This document shows positions 54,002 through 63,104 of a stretch of DNA of 64,000 nucleotides, in pieces. A model generated the notes under the pieces. The model worked only from the letters and a program-made list of their open reading frames with translations, made no database searches and was not told the origin of the DNA. The position numbers were made by a program, and so were the translations under genes. The stretch is from Amphimedon queenslandica (lineage: Eukaryota; Porifera; Demospongiae; Haplosclerida; Niphatidae): positions 62,001-126,000 of the forward strand of contig NW_003546501.1 of assembly GCF_000090795.2 (NCBI RefSeq), written 5' to 3'. Position 1 is the stretch's first letter; each line of letters starts with the position of its first letter.

Positions 54002-55252
54002 CTACTTGAAAAATGGCAGTAACGGTCTCATATCAAAATATGATTTTTGCAGTGTCACAGTGACTTCATTAGAAGAAGTAAGTGTAATGTTAATCTCAAT
54101 GACATTAACAATATGTAAGGAAATTAGTCGATCATCTTGTAGTTTTGATGGTGCCTTTACTGCCTGTTTGAAAATATTATTATTTATTTTTCTATATGAT
54201 TTGATCTGTACAGGCTGTGCATCATCACTATCAAATTTCACTAGAATTTTAGGGCAGGAAAATGCACTGAATCGATCAAACTTTCCAACATGAAATGCAA
54301 GGTAGAGTTTTGGTTCAAGAAAGGCTGCTGACATATGATGACCACCAACCTCAGTATAAAAATGAACAACATCACCATGTCTACTAACTGTGACTGGTAG
54401 AATAGGATGTGAATCATAGTTAATGACACCAAGATAAGACAATGTTCGTTCTTTTGTTTTTTCATTTTCTTCTTTTAATTTTTCGATTTCTTTTGTCATT
54501 TTTTCTTTTATTTGCTCATTTTCTTTCTTCAATTGTCCACAAGCTACAGCTAATAGTGTCATGTGTTTAGTATCAGCAGTGTGTACTTGTACATCTTTAC
54601 GTAATGGCTTATCATTACAACCAGCCCAACTAAACACACAATCTACTGGCTCTAATGGACACTGGGTCAAATGATCAGGAACACTATCTCGAGGCATAAC
54701 AGAACTTGCACAACTATTGGGGCATTTTGTAGGATACTTTGAGCAAACTTTTATATGCAAGAAGGTAATAGATAAATATGTACCTTCTGCATAGCAATGC
54801 TCACAACTGTATGGTCGTTGGTCGCACACTGCTTTCTCATGAATGTTAAGATGCTGACGTTGATTTCTAATTCGACACTTGTCATAGCGACACTTGACCT
54901 TTTCAAATTGACAATCTCCTTCTCTCATCTCTTTACTAAGGTGAGTGGGTAGATACTTCAAATCTCCTTTCCATTGACAACCTTTCGCCTTATTGGTACA
55001 ATAGACTTGTAACCCGTTAATGATTCGACTAATATTTTTATCCTCAAAGAATTGATACCTCTCCTCTTTACACATAGGACAGGATCCATTACTAGCTTTT
55101 ATCCTCTCAATACAAGACTGACAAAAATTTCTACCACAGCAGCTCACCTGATGAGGATCTGTAAAGATATGAAGACAAACTGGACATTCGATTTCGATTT
55201 GATCAGGTACTTCCTTAACGAATGAAAGCTCATCTTTTGAATATCTCTCCAT
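54002..55252 (-). CDS. RING/TRAF-zinc-finger protein, array copy 3
   Basis: Intronless, 416 aa from MERYSKDELSF. Very close to copy 1 in both coding and upstream sequence, which supports block duplication of copies 1-2 into 3-4. The RING has SCCGRNFCQSC; the zinc fingers are as in copy 1; the coiled coil is short (KMTKEIEKLKEENEKTKER). The C-terminal domain carries VVHFYTEVGGHHMSAAFL, LAFHVGKFDRF, DDAQPVQIKSYRK and LTSSNEVTVTL. It lacks the Pro-rich tail of copy 1. Confidence 0.88.
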   Translation of the reverse strand: MERYSKDELSFVKEVPDQIEIECPVCLHIFTDPHQVSCCGRNFCQSCIERIKASNGSCPMCKEERYQFFEDKNISRIINGLQVYCTNKAKGCQWKGDLKYLPTHLSKEMREGDCQFEKVKCRYDKCRIRNQRQHLNIHEKAVCDQRPYSCEHCYAEGTYLSITFLHIKVCSKYPTKCPNSCASSVMPRDSVPDHLTQCPLEPVDCVFSWAGCNDKPLRKDVQVHTADTKHMTLLAVACGQLKKENEQIKEKMTKEIEKLKEENEKTKERTLSYLGVINYDSHPILPVTVSRHGDVVHFYTEVGGHHMSAAFLEPKLYLAFHVGKFDRFSAFSCPKILVKFDSDDAQPVQIKSYRKINNNIFKQAVKAPSKLQDDRLISLHIVNVIEINITLTSSNEVTVTLQKSYFDMRPLLPFFK

Positions 55253-55534
55253 TGAAAAGCTAGCAAAACAAACCAGCCCCACCCAATTGAAAGGGTGGAG
55301 ATACATGATCTATTATATGTCTTACTCATGTTCATCTATTCTATTCATCATACATCTATTCCCCTCCCTCTCTCCTTTTAAGTTATGCAAAAAAACAACA
55401 TTATTAGTAATACTTGTGTTCACAGTCACACATTATTGGTGCTCTCCTAATGCCTAAATCATTCTAAATAAAATATTACTTCTAGACCTATAAAACACTA
55501 TATAAAATGCTACCTCTAAAAACTGTTATTAAAA

Positions 55535-56926
55535 CTAACTATAATGAGCAACAATTGTGACTTCATTTGGAGAAGTAAGAGCAATGTCAAAATATTTGCA
55601 GGAGACATTTATTAAAATTGGTCCTGATGGATCTGATCCAAATATACTTTGTACCCATTCTCCAACAATTTCAAGCGCTGAAGATTGCGAATGCAGTGGG
55701 GCTTGATCGAGTACATCATTGCCTAACTTTCGATATGAGTATCCCACACACTTTCCTAGGCCTGGTAAATAAGGATAATCTTGCCAAAAAATTTTTGGAT
55801 GGCCAAGTGCACAACTGAGTCCGTCAAACTTTCCTTCATGAAATGCAAGGCCAATTTTTCCAGATTTAAGACAAGCTGCTGACATATGATGACCACCAAC
55901 TTCAGTATAGAAATGTTGAGCTCTACCATAAATTCTAATTGGTAAAGCAGGAATTGCATCGCAGTTGATGACACCAAGACAAGAAAGCAATCGGGCATTT
56001 ATTCTTTCCTTTTCCTCGTTTTCTTTTGTCACTTTTTTTTCTATTTTCTCATTTTTTTCCTTCATTTCTTCTTTTGCTTTCTTGATTTCTTTTGTCGTTT
56101 TTTCTTGTATTTTCTCAATTTCTTTCATCATTTTTTCTTTTATTTTTTCATTTTCTTTTTTCATTTCTTCTTTTATTTGTTCATTTTCTTTCTTCAATTG
56201 TCCATAAGCTACAGCTAATAGTGTCATGTGTTTAGTATCAGCAGTGTGGTCATCTATATCTTTACGTAATGGCTTATCATTACAACCAGCCCAACTAAAC
56301 ACACAATCTACTGGCTCTAATGGACACTTCTTTAAATGATCAGAAATACTTTCACGTGGTACTTTCTGGGCACAATTGTTGGGGCATGTAATAGGATACT
56401 TTGGGCAGGTGTTTAAATGATCTCCGGTAATAAGGATGTATCTATCTTCTAAAGCACAGTGCTCACACTTGTAAGGTCGTTCGTTGCAGTCATCCTTTTC
56501 ATGAATAACGAGCTTTCGACGCTGATCCTTTGTTTGACACTCATATCGACATTTGACCTCTTCAAATAGACAATCTCCTCTCTTCTCTTTACTAAGGTGA
56601 GTAGATAGATCCCTCAAATTTCCTTTCCATTCACATCCCTTCGGTTTATTAGTACAATAGACTTGTAACGAAAAATTAACAAAATGAAGGCAATCCTTAT
56701 CTACGGAGTATCGAAACCTCTCCTCCATGCCCTCTTTACACATAGGACAGGATCCATTACTAGCTCTTGCTCTCTCAATACAAGACTTACAGAGAGTTCT
56801 ACCACAGCAGCTCACCTGATGAGGATCTGTCAATATATGAAGACAAACTGGACACTCAATTTCAATTTGAGCAGGTACTTTGAGTTCTTCAGCAAATAAA
56901 AGATCCTCTTTCAAGAATCGTGCCAT
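55535..56926 (-). CDS. RING/TRAF-zinc-finger protein, array copy 4
   Basis: Intronless, 463 aa from MARFLKEDLLF. The RING reads CPVCLH ... SCCGRTLCKSC ... CPMC. It has the longest coiled coil of the array, about 80 residues of KEEMKKENEKIKEK-type repeats. The C-terminal domain is of the second subtype (RAQHFYTEVGGHHMSAACL, IGLAFHEGKFDGL, SCKYFDIALTSPNEVTIVAHY) shared with pseudogene copy 2, and it contains an insert (LGHPKIFWQDYPYLPG) not found in copies 1, 3 and 6. Confidence 0.88.
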   Translation of the reverse strand: MARFLKEDLLFAEELKVPAQIEIECPVCLHILTDPHQVSCCGRTLCKSCIERARASNGSCPMCKEGMEERFRYSVDKDCLHFVNFSLQVYCTNKPKGCEWKGNLRDLSTHLSKEKRGDCLFEEVKCRYECQTKDQRRKLVIHEKDDCNERPYKCEHCALEDRYILITGDHLNTCPKYPITCPNNCAQKVPRESISDHLKKCPLEPVDCVFSWAGCNDKPLRKDIDDHTADTKHMTLLAVAYGQLKKENEQIKEEMKKENEKIKEKMMKEIEKIQEKTTKEIKKAKEEMKEKNEKIEKKVTKENEEKERINARLLSCLGVINCDAIPALPIRIYGRAQHFYTEVGGHHMSAACLKSGKIGLAFHEGKFDGLSCALGHPKIFWQDYPYLPGLGKCVGYSYRKLGNDVLDQAPLHSQSSALEIVGEWVQSIFGSDPSGPILINVSCKYFDIALTSPNEVTIVAHYS

Positions 56927-57113
56927 TGCTAAACAAACAAAAGATATCATGTGACAGTTATGATAACAGGAATGTTTTTCTTATAATACCAATTGAAGAA
57001 ACATAAAGTCTATCAATGTCAGAATCATTGAACAAATCATGACATCAGGATTTGTTCAAAAAATTGTTTAATTCTTTTTTTTCAAACAGTGCATATCTAC
57101 AAAAATCCAAACT

Positions 57114-58553
57114 TCATTTCGAAAAAACAATTGTGACTTCATTAGGAGAAGTAAGAATGATGTTTATTAACTTGATGGAGCTGAGGGAGACCTGTAAACA
57201 AATTGATGCTTCATCATCTGGTATTCTACGTGGTCTATGATGGCTAGTCTCACGTGAGGCCCGCCCTTTGTAGCTGCCCTGACGTATGCTGTGCTGATGC
57301 AATGGCAGACCAAGAACATCATGTGCCAACTTTTTGTGTGACCGTATTGGCACAGGTTTTGCATCACCAGAATCAAGTAACATAAAAACTTTTAGATAGT
57401 CAAGTGTGCAGAGTCCATCAAACTTTCCTTCATGAAATGCAAGTAGTAATGACATTCCTTCATATGAACGAGTTAGAACTGCTGACATGTGATGACCACC
57501 AAGCTCAGTATAAAAGTGAACAACATCATCACGTCTACTAACTGTGACTGGTAGAATAGGATATGTATCATTGTTAATGACACCAAGAAAAGCAAACATT
57601 CGAGCATTTTCTTTCTTCAACTGTCCACAAGCTACAGCTAATAGTGTCATGTGTTTAGTATCATTAGTGTGCTCATCTACATCTTTACGTAATGGCTTAT
57701 CATTACAACCAGCCCAACTAAACTCACAATCTACTGGCTGCAATGGACACTGGGTCAAATGATCAGGAACACTTTCTTTCGGTATTACTTTGGAACAGTC
57801 ATTAGGGCATTTTGTAGGGTACTTTCGGCAGGTTTTTAAATGCTCTCCAATGATAAAAGTATAGCTATGTGTTATAGCACAATGCTCACACTTATACGGT
57901 CGTTCATTGCAGTCATCCTTTTCATGAATAAGGAGATTCTGACGTTGATCCTTTGTTTGGCATTTATCGTATTGACACTTTACTTCTTCAAACTGACATT
58001 CTCCTTCTCTCTTCCCTTTCTTAAGATGAATAAGTAGATCCTTCAAGTCTCCTTTCCATTGACATCCTTTCTTCTTATTAGTACAATAGACTCGTAACCC
58101 ATTAACGATACGAGAGACGTTCTTATCTGGAAACGATTGATATTTCGAATGATTGCACATGGGACAGGATCCATTATTATCCTTTACTCTCTCAATACAA
58201 GACCCACAAAAATTTTTACCACAGCAGCTCACCTGGTGTGGATTTGTCAAGATATTAAGACAAACTGGACACTCTATCTCAATTTGTTTAGGCACCTCTT
58301 CTACGAATGAAAGCTCATCTTTTGATATTATTTCTGGTGATGGTGTAGTCTTGGGCCCACCCCTTTCATAGTCTCTTAATCTTTCACAGTCATCTTCTTC
58401 CGATTCATCTTCTTCCGACTCATCTTCTTCTTCCGACGCTTCTTCTACTTCCAACTCTTCTCCAAGAAAGGTAGTGTTAAGAAAAGTATCATCATCAAAA
58501 CTAAAAAGACTCTGATACTCGCCCTGATATGCCCTCGGATATCGATATGCCAT
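57114..58553 (-). CDS. RING/TRAF-zinc-finger protein, array copy 5, acidic N-terminus
   Basis: Intronless, 479 aa. It is unique in the array in carrying a ~75-residue N-terminal extension rich in Glu/Asp/Ser (EASEEEDESEEDESEEDD) before SKDELSFVEEVPKQ and the RING (SCCGKNFCGSC). The coiled coil is almost absent: GQLKKENARMFAFLGVINND runs straight into the C-terminal domain. That domain has VVHFYTELGGHHMSAVL, LLAFHEGKFDGL, a basic insert (YKGRASRETSHHRPRRI) and LTSPNEVTIVF. Loss of the coil should affect oligomerisation (inference). Confidence 0.87.
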   Translation of the reverse strand: MAYRYPRAYQGEYQSLFSFDDDTFLNTTFLGEELEVEEASEEEDESEEDESEEDDCERLRDYERGGPKTTPSPEIISKDELSFVEEVPKQIEIECPVCLNILTNPHQVSCCGKNFCGSCIERVKDNNGSCPMCNHSKYQSFPDKNVSRIVNGLRVYCTNKKKGCQWKGDLKDLLIHLKKGKREGECQFEEVKCQYDKCQTKDQRQNLLIHEKDDCNERPYKCEHCAITHSYTFIIGEHLKTCRKYPTKCPNDCSKVIPKESVPDHLTQCPLQPVDCEFSWAGCNDKPLRKDVDEHTNDTKHMTLLAVACGQLKKENARMFAFLGVINNDTYPILPVTVSRRDDVVHFYTELGGHHMSAVLTRSYEGMSLLLAFHEGKFDGLCTLDYLKVFMLLDSGDAKPVPIRSHKKLAHDVLGLPLHQHSIRQGSYKGRASRETSHHRPRRIPDDEASICLQVSLSSIKLINIILTSPNEVTIVFSK

Positions 58554-58981
58554 AATACATAATACGATATGAATAAGTTAATAACGAAGGCAACGGAACA
58601 ATAATTATTGTTTGTGGGGGGAGGGGCAAGATTCATCTGAGCATCATAGACGCAAGATCCTGGAATCACTTGATGTGCATCAGTTCAGACAGCATTGCAA
58701 GTGTAGATTCAAACAGCATTGCACTTGATTGCAGGCCCTTACCTTAAGGCTTAATCATTAATTTTGATCACTTGAGATAATATTTTGATTTTCTCAAGTG
58801 ATCAAAGTACTGGGTAGGGCCTAGGATTATCATGCATGCCCGGTTACATACATAAGCCAAAACTGTTCACATAATTGGTATACTATCTAATAAAAAAACA
58901 AAAATAAGCACACATGATAATAAAAATACTAATGTAACTAAAACATTGAGGGGCTATGTTCCTTCGCCATGCCAAACACAA
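58554..58981. other. Spacer between array copies 5 and 6; hairpin and EF-hand 3' flank copy
   Basis: A perfect 15 bp-stem inverted repeat TTTGATCACTTGAGA / TCTCAAGTGATCAAA lies at 58763-58806, inside looser AGGCCCTTACC/GGTAGGGCCT arms (about 58732-58830). From about 58850, ACATACATAAGCCAAAACTG and CTAAAACATTGAGGGGC match the 3' flank of the EF-hand gene and its fossil. Confidence 0.75.
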
Positions 58982-60256
58982 CTAAAACCTTACGGACTGA
59001 TATCTGAGTTTGGACATTCGCGTCACTATCACAGTGACTTCATTAGAAGAAGTAAGTGTAATATTAATGCTGATGACATTAACAATATGTATGGAAGTTA
59101 GTCCATCATCTTGTCTTTTTGAAGGTTCCGTTACTGCCTGTGTGAGAATATTATCATCTACCTTTCTATAAGACTTTATCTGTACAGGTTGTGCATCATC
59201 ACTATCATATTTTAATAGAATTTTAGGCTGGGAAAATGCACGGAGTTTATCAAACTTTCCATCATGAAACGCAAGGTAGAGTGTTGGTTGAAGATAGGCG
59301 GCTGACATGTGATGACCACCAACCTCAGTATAGAAATGAACAACATCACCACTTCTACTAACTGTGACTGGTAGAATAGGATGTGTATCATTGTTAATGA
59401 CACCAAGATAAGACAGTGTTTGGGTATTCACTTCTTTTGTTTTTTCATTTTCTTCTTGTAATTTCTTGATTTCTTCCATCATTTCTTCTTTTATTCTCTC
59501 ATTTTCTTTTTTTATTTGTTCATTTTCTTTCTTCAATTGTCCACAAGCTACAGCTAATAGTGTCATGTGTTCAATAGCAGCAGTGTGTTTATCTACATCT
59601 TTACGTAATGGCTTATCATTACAACCAGCCCAACTAAACACACAATCTACTGGCTCCAATGGACACTGGGTCCAATGATCAGGAACACTTTCTCGAGGCA
59701 TAACAGAACTTGTACAATCGTTGGGGCATTTTGTAGGATACTTTGAGCAAACTTCCACATGGAATATAATAATAAATGAATATGTACCTTCCTCATAGCA
59801 ATGCTCACAACTGTACGGTCGTTGGTCGCACCACTCCTCCTCGTGAACGTTAAGATGCTGACGTTGATCTCTTGTTAGACACTCGTCATATCGACATTCG
59901 ACCTCTTCATATTGACATTCTCCTTCTCTCTTCCCTTTACTAAGGTGAGTGGGTAGATACTTCAAATCTCCTTTCCATTGACAACCTTTCTCCTTATTGG
60001 TACAATAGACTTGTAACCCGTTAATTATACGACCGATATTTTTATCTGCAAAGGATTGGTACGTCTCCTCTTTACACATAGGACAGGATCCATCACTATC
60101 CTTTATCCTCTCAATACAAGACTTGCAGAAATTTCTACCACAGCAGCTCACCTGGTAAGGATCTGTCAAGATATGAAGACAAACTGGACACTCTATGTCG
60201 ATTTGATCAGGTACTTCCTTAACGAATGAAAGCTCATCTTTTGAGAACCATGCCAT
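58982..60256 (-). CDS. RING/TRAF-zinc-finger protein, array copy 6
   Basis: Intronless, 424 aa from MAWFSKDELSF (an adjacent Met at 60259 and a longer in-frame extension to 60385 exist). The RING is SCCGRNFCKSC; zinc fingers, coiled coil (KENERIKEEMMEEIKKLQEE) and C-terminal domain (VVHFYTEVGGHHMSAAYL, LAFHDGKFDKL, DDAQPVQIKSYRK, LTSSNEVTVIV) place it with copies 1 and 3. It shares their 3' flank, which derives from the EF-hand gene. Its stop lies downstream of the FAM98 end on the same strand. Confidence 0.88.
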   Translation of the reverse strand: MAWFSKDELSFVKEVPDQIDIECPVCLHILTDPYQVSCCGRNFCKSCIERIKDSDGSCPMCKEETYQSFADKNIGRIINGLQVYCTNKEKGCQWKGDLKYLPTHLSKGKREGECQYEEVECRYDECLTRDQRQHLNVHEEEWCDQRPYSCEHCYEEGTYSFIIIFHVEVCSKYPTKCPNDCTSSVMPRESVPDHWTQCPLEPVDCVFSWAGCNDKPLRKDVDKHTAAIEHMTLLAVACGQLKKENEQIKKENERIKEEMMEEIKKLQEENEKTKEVNTQTLSYLGVINNDTHPILPVTVSRSGDVVHFYTEVGGHHMSAAYLQPTLYLAFHDGKFDKLRAFSQPKILLKYDSDDAQPVQIKSYRKVDDNILTQAVTEPSKRQDDGLTSIHIVNVISINITLTSSNEVTVIVTRMSKLRYQSVRF

Positions 60257-60444
60257 CATATATGCTACAGAGGGTGAACATAGCATGTGACTGTTATGAT
60301 AACATATGGATGTGGTGACTGTGGTCACTATCATAAGAACAAGATTACCTGAGATACTATGAACAACAAAATTAATGCAAAACATAATCTTTAATAATCA
60401 TGCACTAATGTCATCAGTAATAACTAAATTACAAATTATTATTA

Positions 60445-62416
60445 TTAATAATAGTTGCTGTGCTGGTGCTGATAACCCCGCCCTCCTCTCCTACCATGCT
60501 GACCGCCACCACCTGGTCCTCTATCCTCATACGAGTACCCTCTTTGATACCCTCCCCCTCCTCCCCCATAGTTCCCGTAGGTTCCTGAATAATTATCATA
60601 TCCATAATTAGGAGCCATAGCTTGCTCCGTGGAATCCTCCATAGCTCCCATCATAAGCTCGACCCCTTTCTCCTCCCCCTCCCCAATGACCACCATAGCT
60701 GTCTACAGAATAACTTCGTTGGTAATTGTCTCCACCTCCTTTCGACCAACCTGTATTTATAACAGGTTTTACAATATCCTTTCAAGACTTCCTTACCTCC
60801 TTGGACACGCCCACCTCTTCCTCCTCCACTACCCCGCCCCCCTCTACCGCCACCTGTAAAATGATAATTATATATTTCTCTCTTTTCTCACTCTCTTGTA
60901 ACCTCCGTCTCTCTTCTCTCTTGGTGCTTCAGTCCGTTGCTTGAACGAAGGCATTTCAGGTGGTGGGCGTGTCTCATTTGGTCTGCCCCCTCTGTCAGGA
61001 ACGGAGCCAATCAAAACCTTGTTAATATCGGAGACTGTGTTCTGTCTAACGGAGCCACTACTGGTCCTTTCAATACTCAATAAATCTATAAATAGAATAG
61101 CACAATAAAATAATGTACATATTATACACTGTACATGTATTAGTACTTCATGTAATAATAATTATACCATTTTTAGCAGCTAGTACTCTAGCTATTGGTA
61201 TTGGAGCCTTTTCCTTCAATGGAGTCCATTTTGATTGATAGACACTAGTAAATGACTCATCCTTACCCTAAAACCATGAACAATAACAAACACTCTCTAC
61301 ACAATTATCATCATCTACTGTATAACTATATGTATGTGACATGTGTATAGTAGAATCTTGCATTACAATTACAAGTACTTTAGTATAAGTAATAGTATTG
61401 ATAGACACTGGTAAATGATTCATTCATTCATCCTTACCCTACAGCAATGAACAAACACTATGCAACACCACCTTAACTTCATACATATACAAAGGTAAAG
61501 GGAAAGGGCTGCATAACCGTGCAGCAAATGCTAAGCTAGGCAGCCATATCTTTTTTTACATTGTTCAAGCCTTTAGTCTATGCTTTTGAAGGAAGGATTT
61601 GTATATTTTTTTATAACACAATTATCATCATCTACTGTATAAATACATAAAACCTTGCATTACATTTACAAGTACTCTAATATAAGTAAAGCAGCTGTGT
61701 GTCAATACTGTGTTCTCTTCCCTGAGGTAGCTCACCTTGGTTCTATCAGACCATTTAAAAGACTGGACAGTTACGCTACACCTAGTCAATAACATCTGTC
61801 TCCTAACAGAATATTCTTTCAACAAAGCCTCGTTGATACGGTCCAGTGTCCCCCATTGTTCAGCACTCAGCGGTTGTAGCACCAGTGGCTTACCAATGAA
61901 CCCAGCAGGGGCCTTTGAAATGTGTTCTTGAGTCTATCATGTGATAGTCATATGACGTGTAGGTGGAGGAGGAGAATATATTTTTACTTTTTTTATTATT
62001 TTATCAAGTATCATGGTAGGCGTGACGTGAGGAGGCGGAGTATCAACACCAAAAACATTCAAAATGGCTGACAGATTAGATTGAACGTCGTAAGGATTAG
62101 ACTAGGAAATATAATAATTAAAATGGCTGGTAGTCCACAGCTCTTCTTACTTCAAAATTATTTCTTTTATATTCAGTAGATTCTTCTATTTTTACTTTCA
62201 ACAGTCGAGCCGTCATCAGCTCGGATAATAAATAATCTATTAATAAGGTACACGCCCACCTAATTAATTAAAAACTGACCAATCAGAATGAGTCTGTTAC
62301 GAGGCTCGTTAAAAGCAGCTAGATCAGTTACTAGTGTCTCATGGTAGCATTTTAATTCGTTGAGGAACGACCTTAACTCAAGATGGAATGACTCAGAATC
62401 ATCAGGACCTAATAAA

Positions 62417-62447
<31 letters not shown>

Positions 62448-62511
62448 TAAATAATTGTTTTTGCAACTGGTTGTTTGATCAATATTATTATTATTATTAT
62501 TATTATTATTA

Positions 62512-62569
<58 letters not shown>

Positions 62570-62596
62570 CATTATTATTATTATTATTATTCTATC

Positions 62597-62632
<36 letters not shown>

Positions 62633-62983
62633 CAGTATCAGTCAAAAACTCAATTAAAAAACAACAGATTATTTAATTACTATTATTTATTTACCAGATG
62701 GTTCAGTGACAGTTTCATTCAATTTAAGTAGCTCCTTCAGTTCTGATGTTAAACACATTACCAGCTGGACATAATTCCTGTCCTTCAATCCACTGGCAAT
62801 GGCTATCTCTAGACCAGTTTGAGTTCCATCCTTCCCTTCTACCTCCTCCAGCAATGGGCCCCTGCAACTAATAAATATATTATAATTTATGAGGTATCCC
62901 TGCTGCTTCTCTTACTGTATTTCATCTAAACTGTACAGGATTTTATCAAGCAAGTCATTGTCCATTTCTGCATAATCCGCCAT
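60445..62983 (-). CDS. FAM98: FAM98 family protein (tRNA-splicing ligase complex component)
   Basis: Ten exons: 62916-62983, 62695-62861, 62280-62408, 62151-62236, 61988-62101, 61736-61933, 61168-61267, 60903-61085, 60797-60853 and a last exon from 60750. Up to the TAA at 60608-60610 this gives 414 aa. Family signatures: ALE-like IQGPLLEEVEG, LVMCLTSELKELL, DYLLSELMTARLL, KPLVLQPLSAEQW, YSVRRQMLLTRCSVTVQSF, WSDRTK, TSSGSVRQNTVSDINKVLIG and VPDRGGRPNETRPPPEMP, then Gly/Arg-rich RGG repeats. FAM98B acts with RTCB, DDX1 and RTRAF in tRNA ligation. In the last exon a second frame (60445 to about 60607) continues a Gly/Tyr-rich RGG tail. A one-base shift near 60610 would join them, so either the stop is real or there is an indel. 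Confidence 0.93.
62411..62640. repeat. (TAAA)n and long (ATT)n/(TAA)n microsatellites in a FAM98 intron
   Basis: The ATT run at about 62483-62592 and TAA run at 62598-62630 are inverted relative to each other and could form a large hairpin in RNA. The Tyr/Ile-only frame here is an artefact. Confidence 0.93.
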
Positions 62984-63104
62984 GTTAATTAGACCACACC
63001 TACAAACACGGAGATAGTGTCCTGACGTGTACTAAAACCACGTGCTGAGTTAAAGAAGGTGTGGTTAAAATCACGTGATGTTTTTGAGGCGGAGTCAAAA
63101 CAAA
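62984..63104. promoter_or_regulatory. Bidirectional promoter interval, FAM98 / ISCA1
   Basis: 121 bp between divergent start codons. It holds two CACGTG E-boxes (ACCACGTGCTG near 63040, ATCACGTGATG near 63071) of the kind bound by USF/MYC/TFE factors. Confidence 0.6.

Noticed and set aside
62471-62731. Tyr/Ile-only open frame
   Set aside because: ATT microsatellite inside a FAM98 intron.
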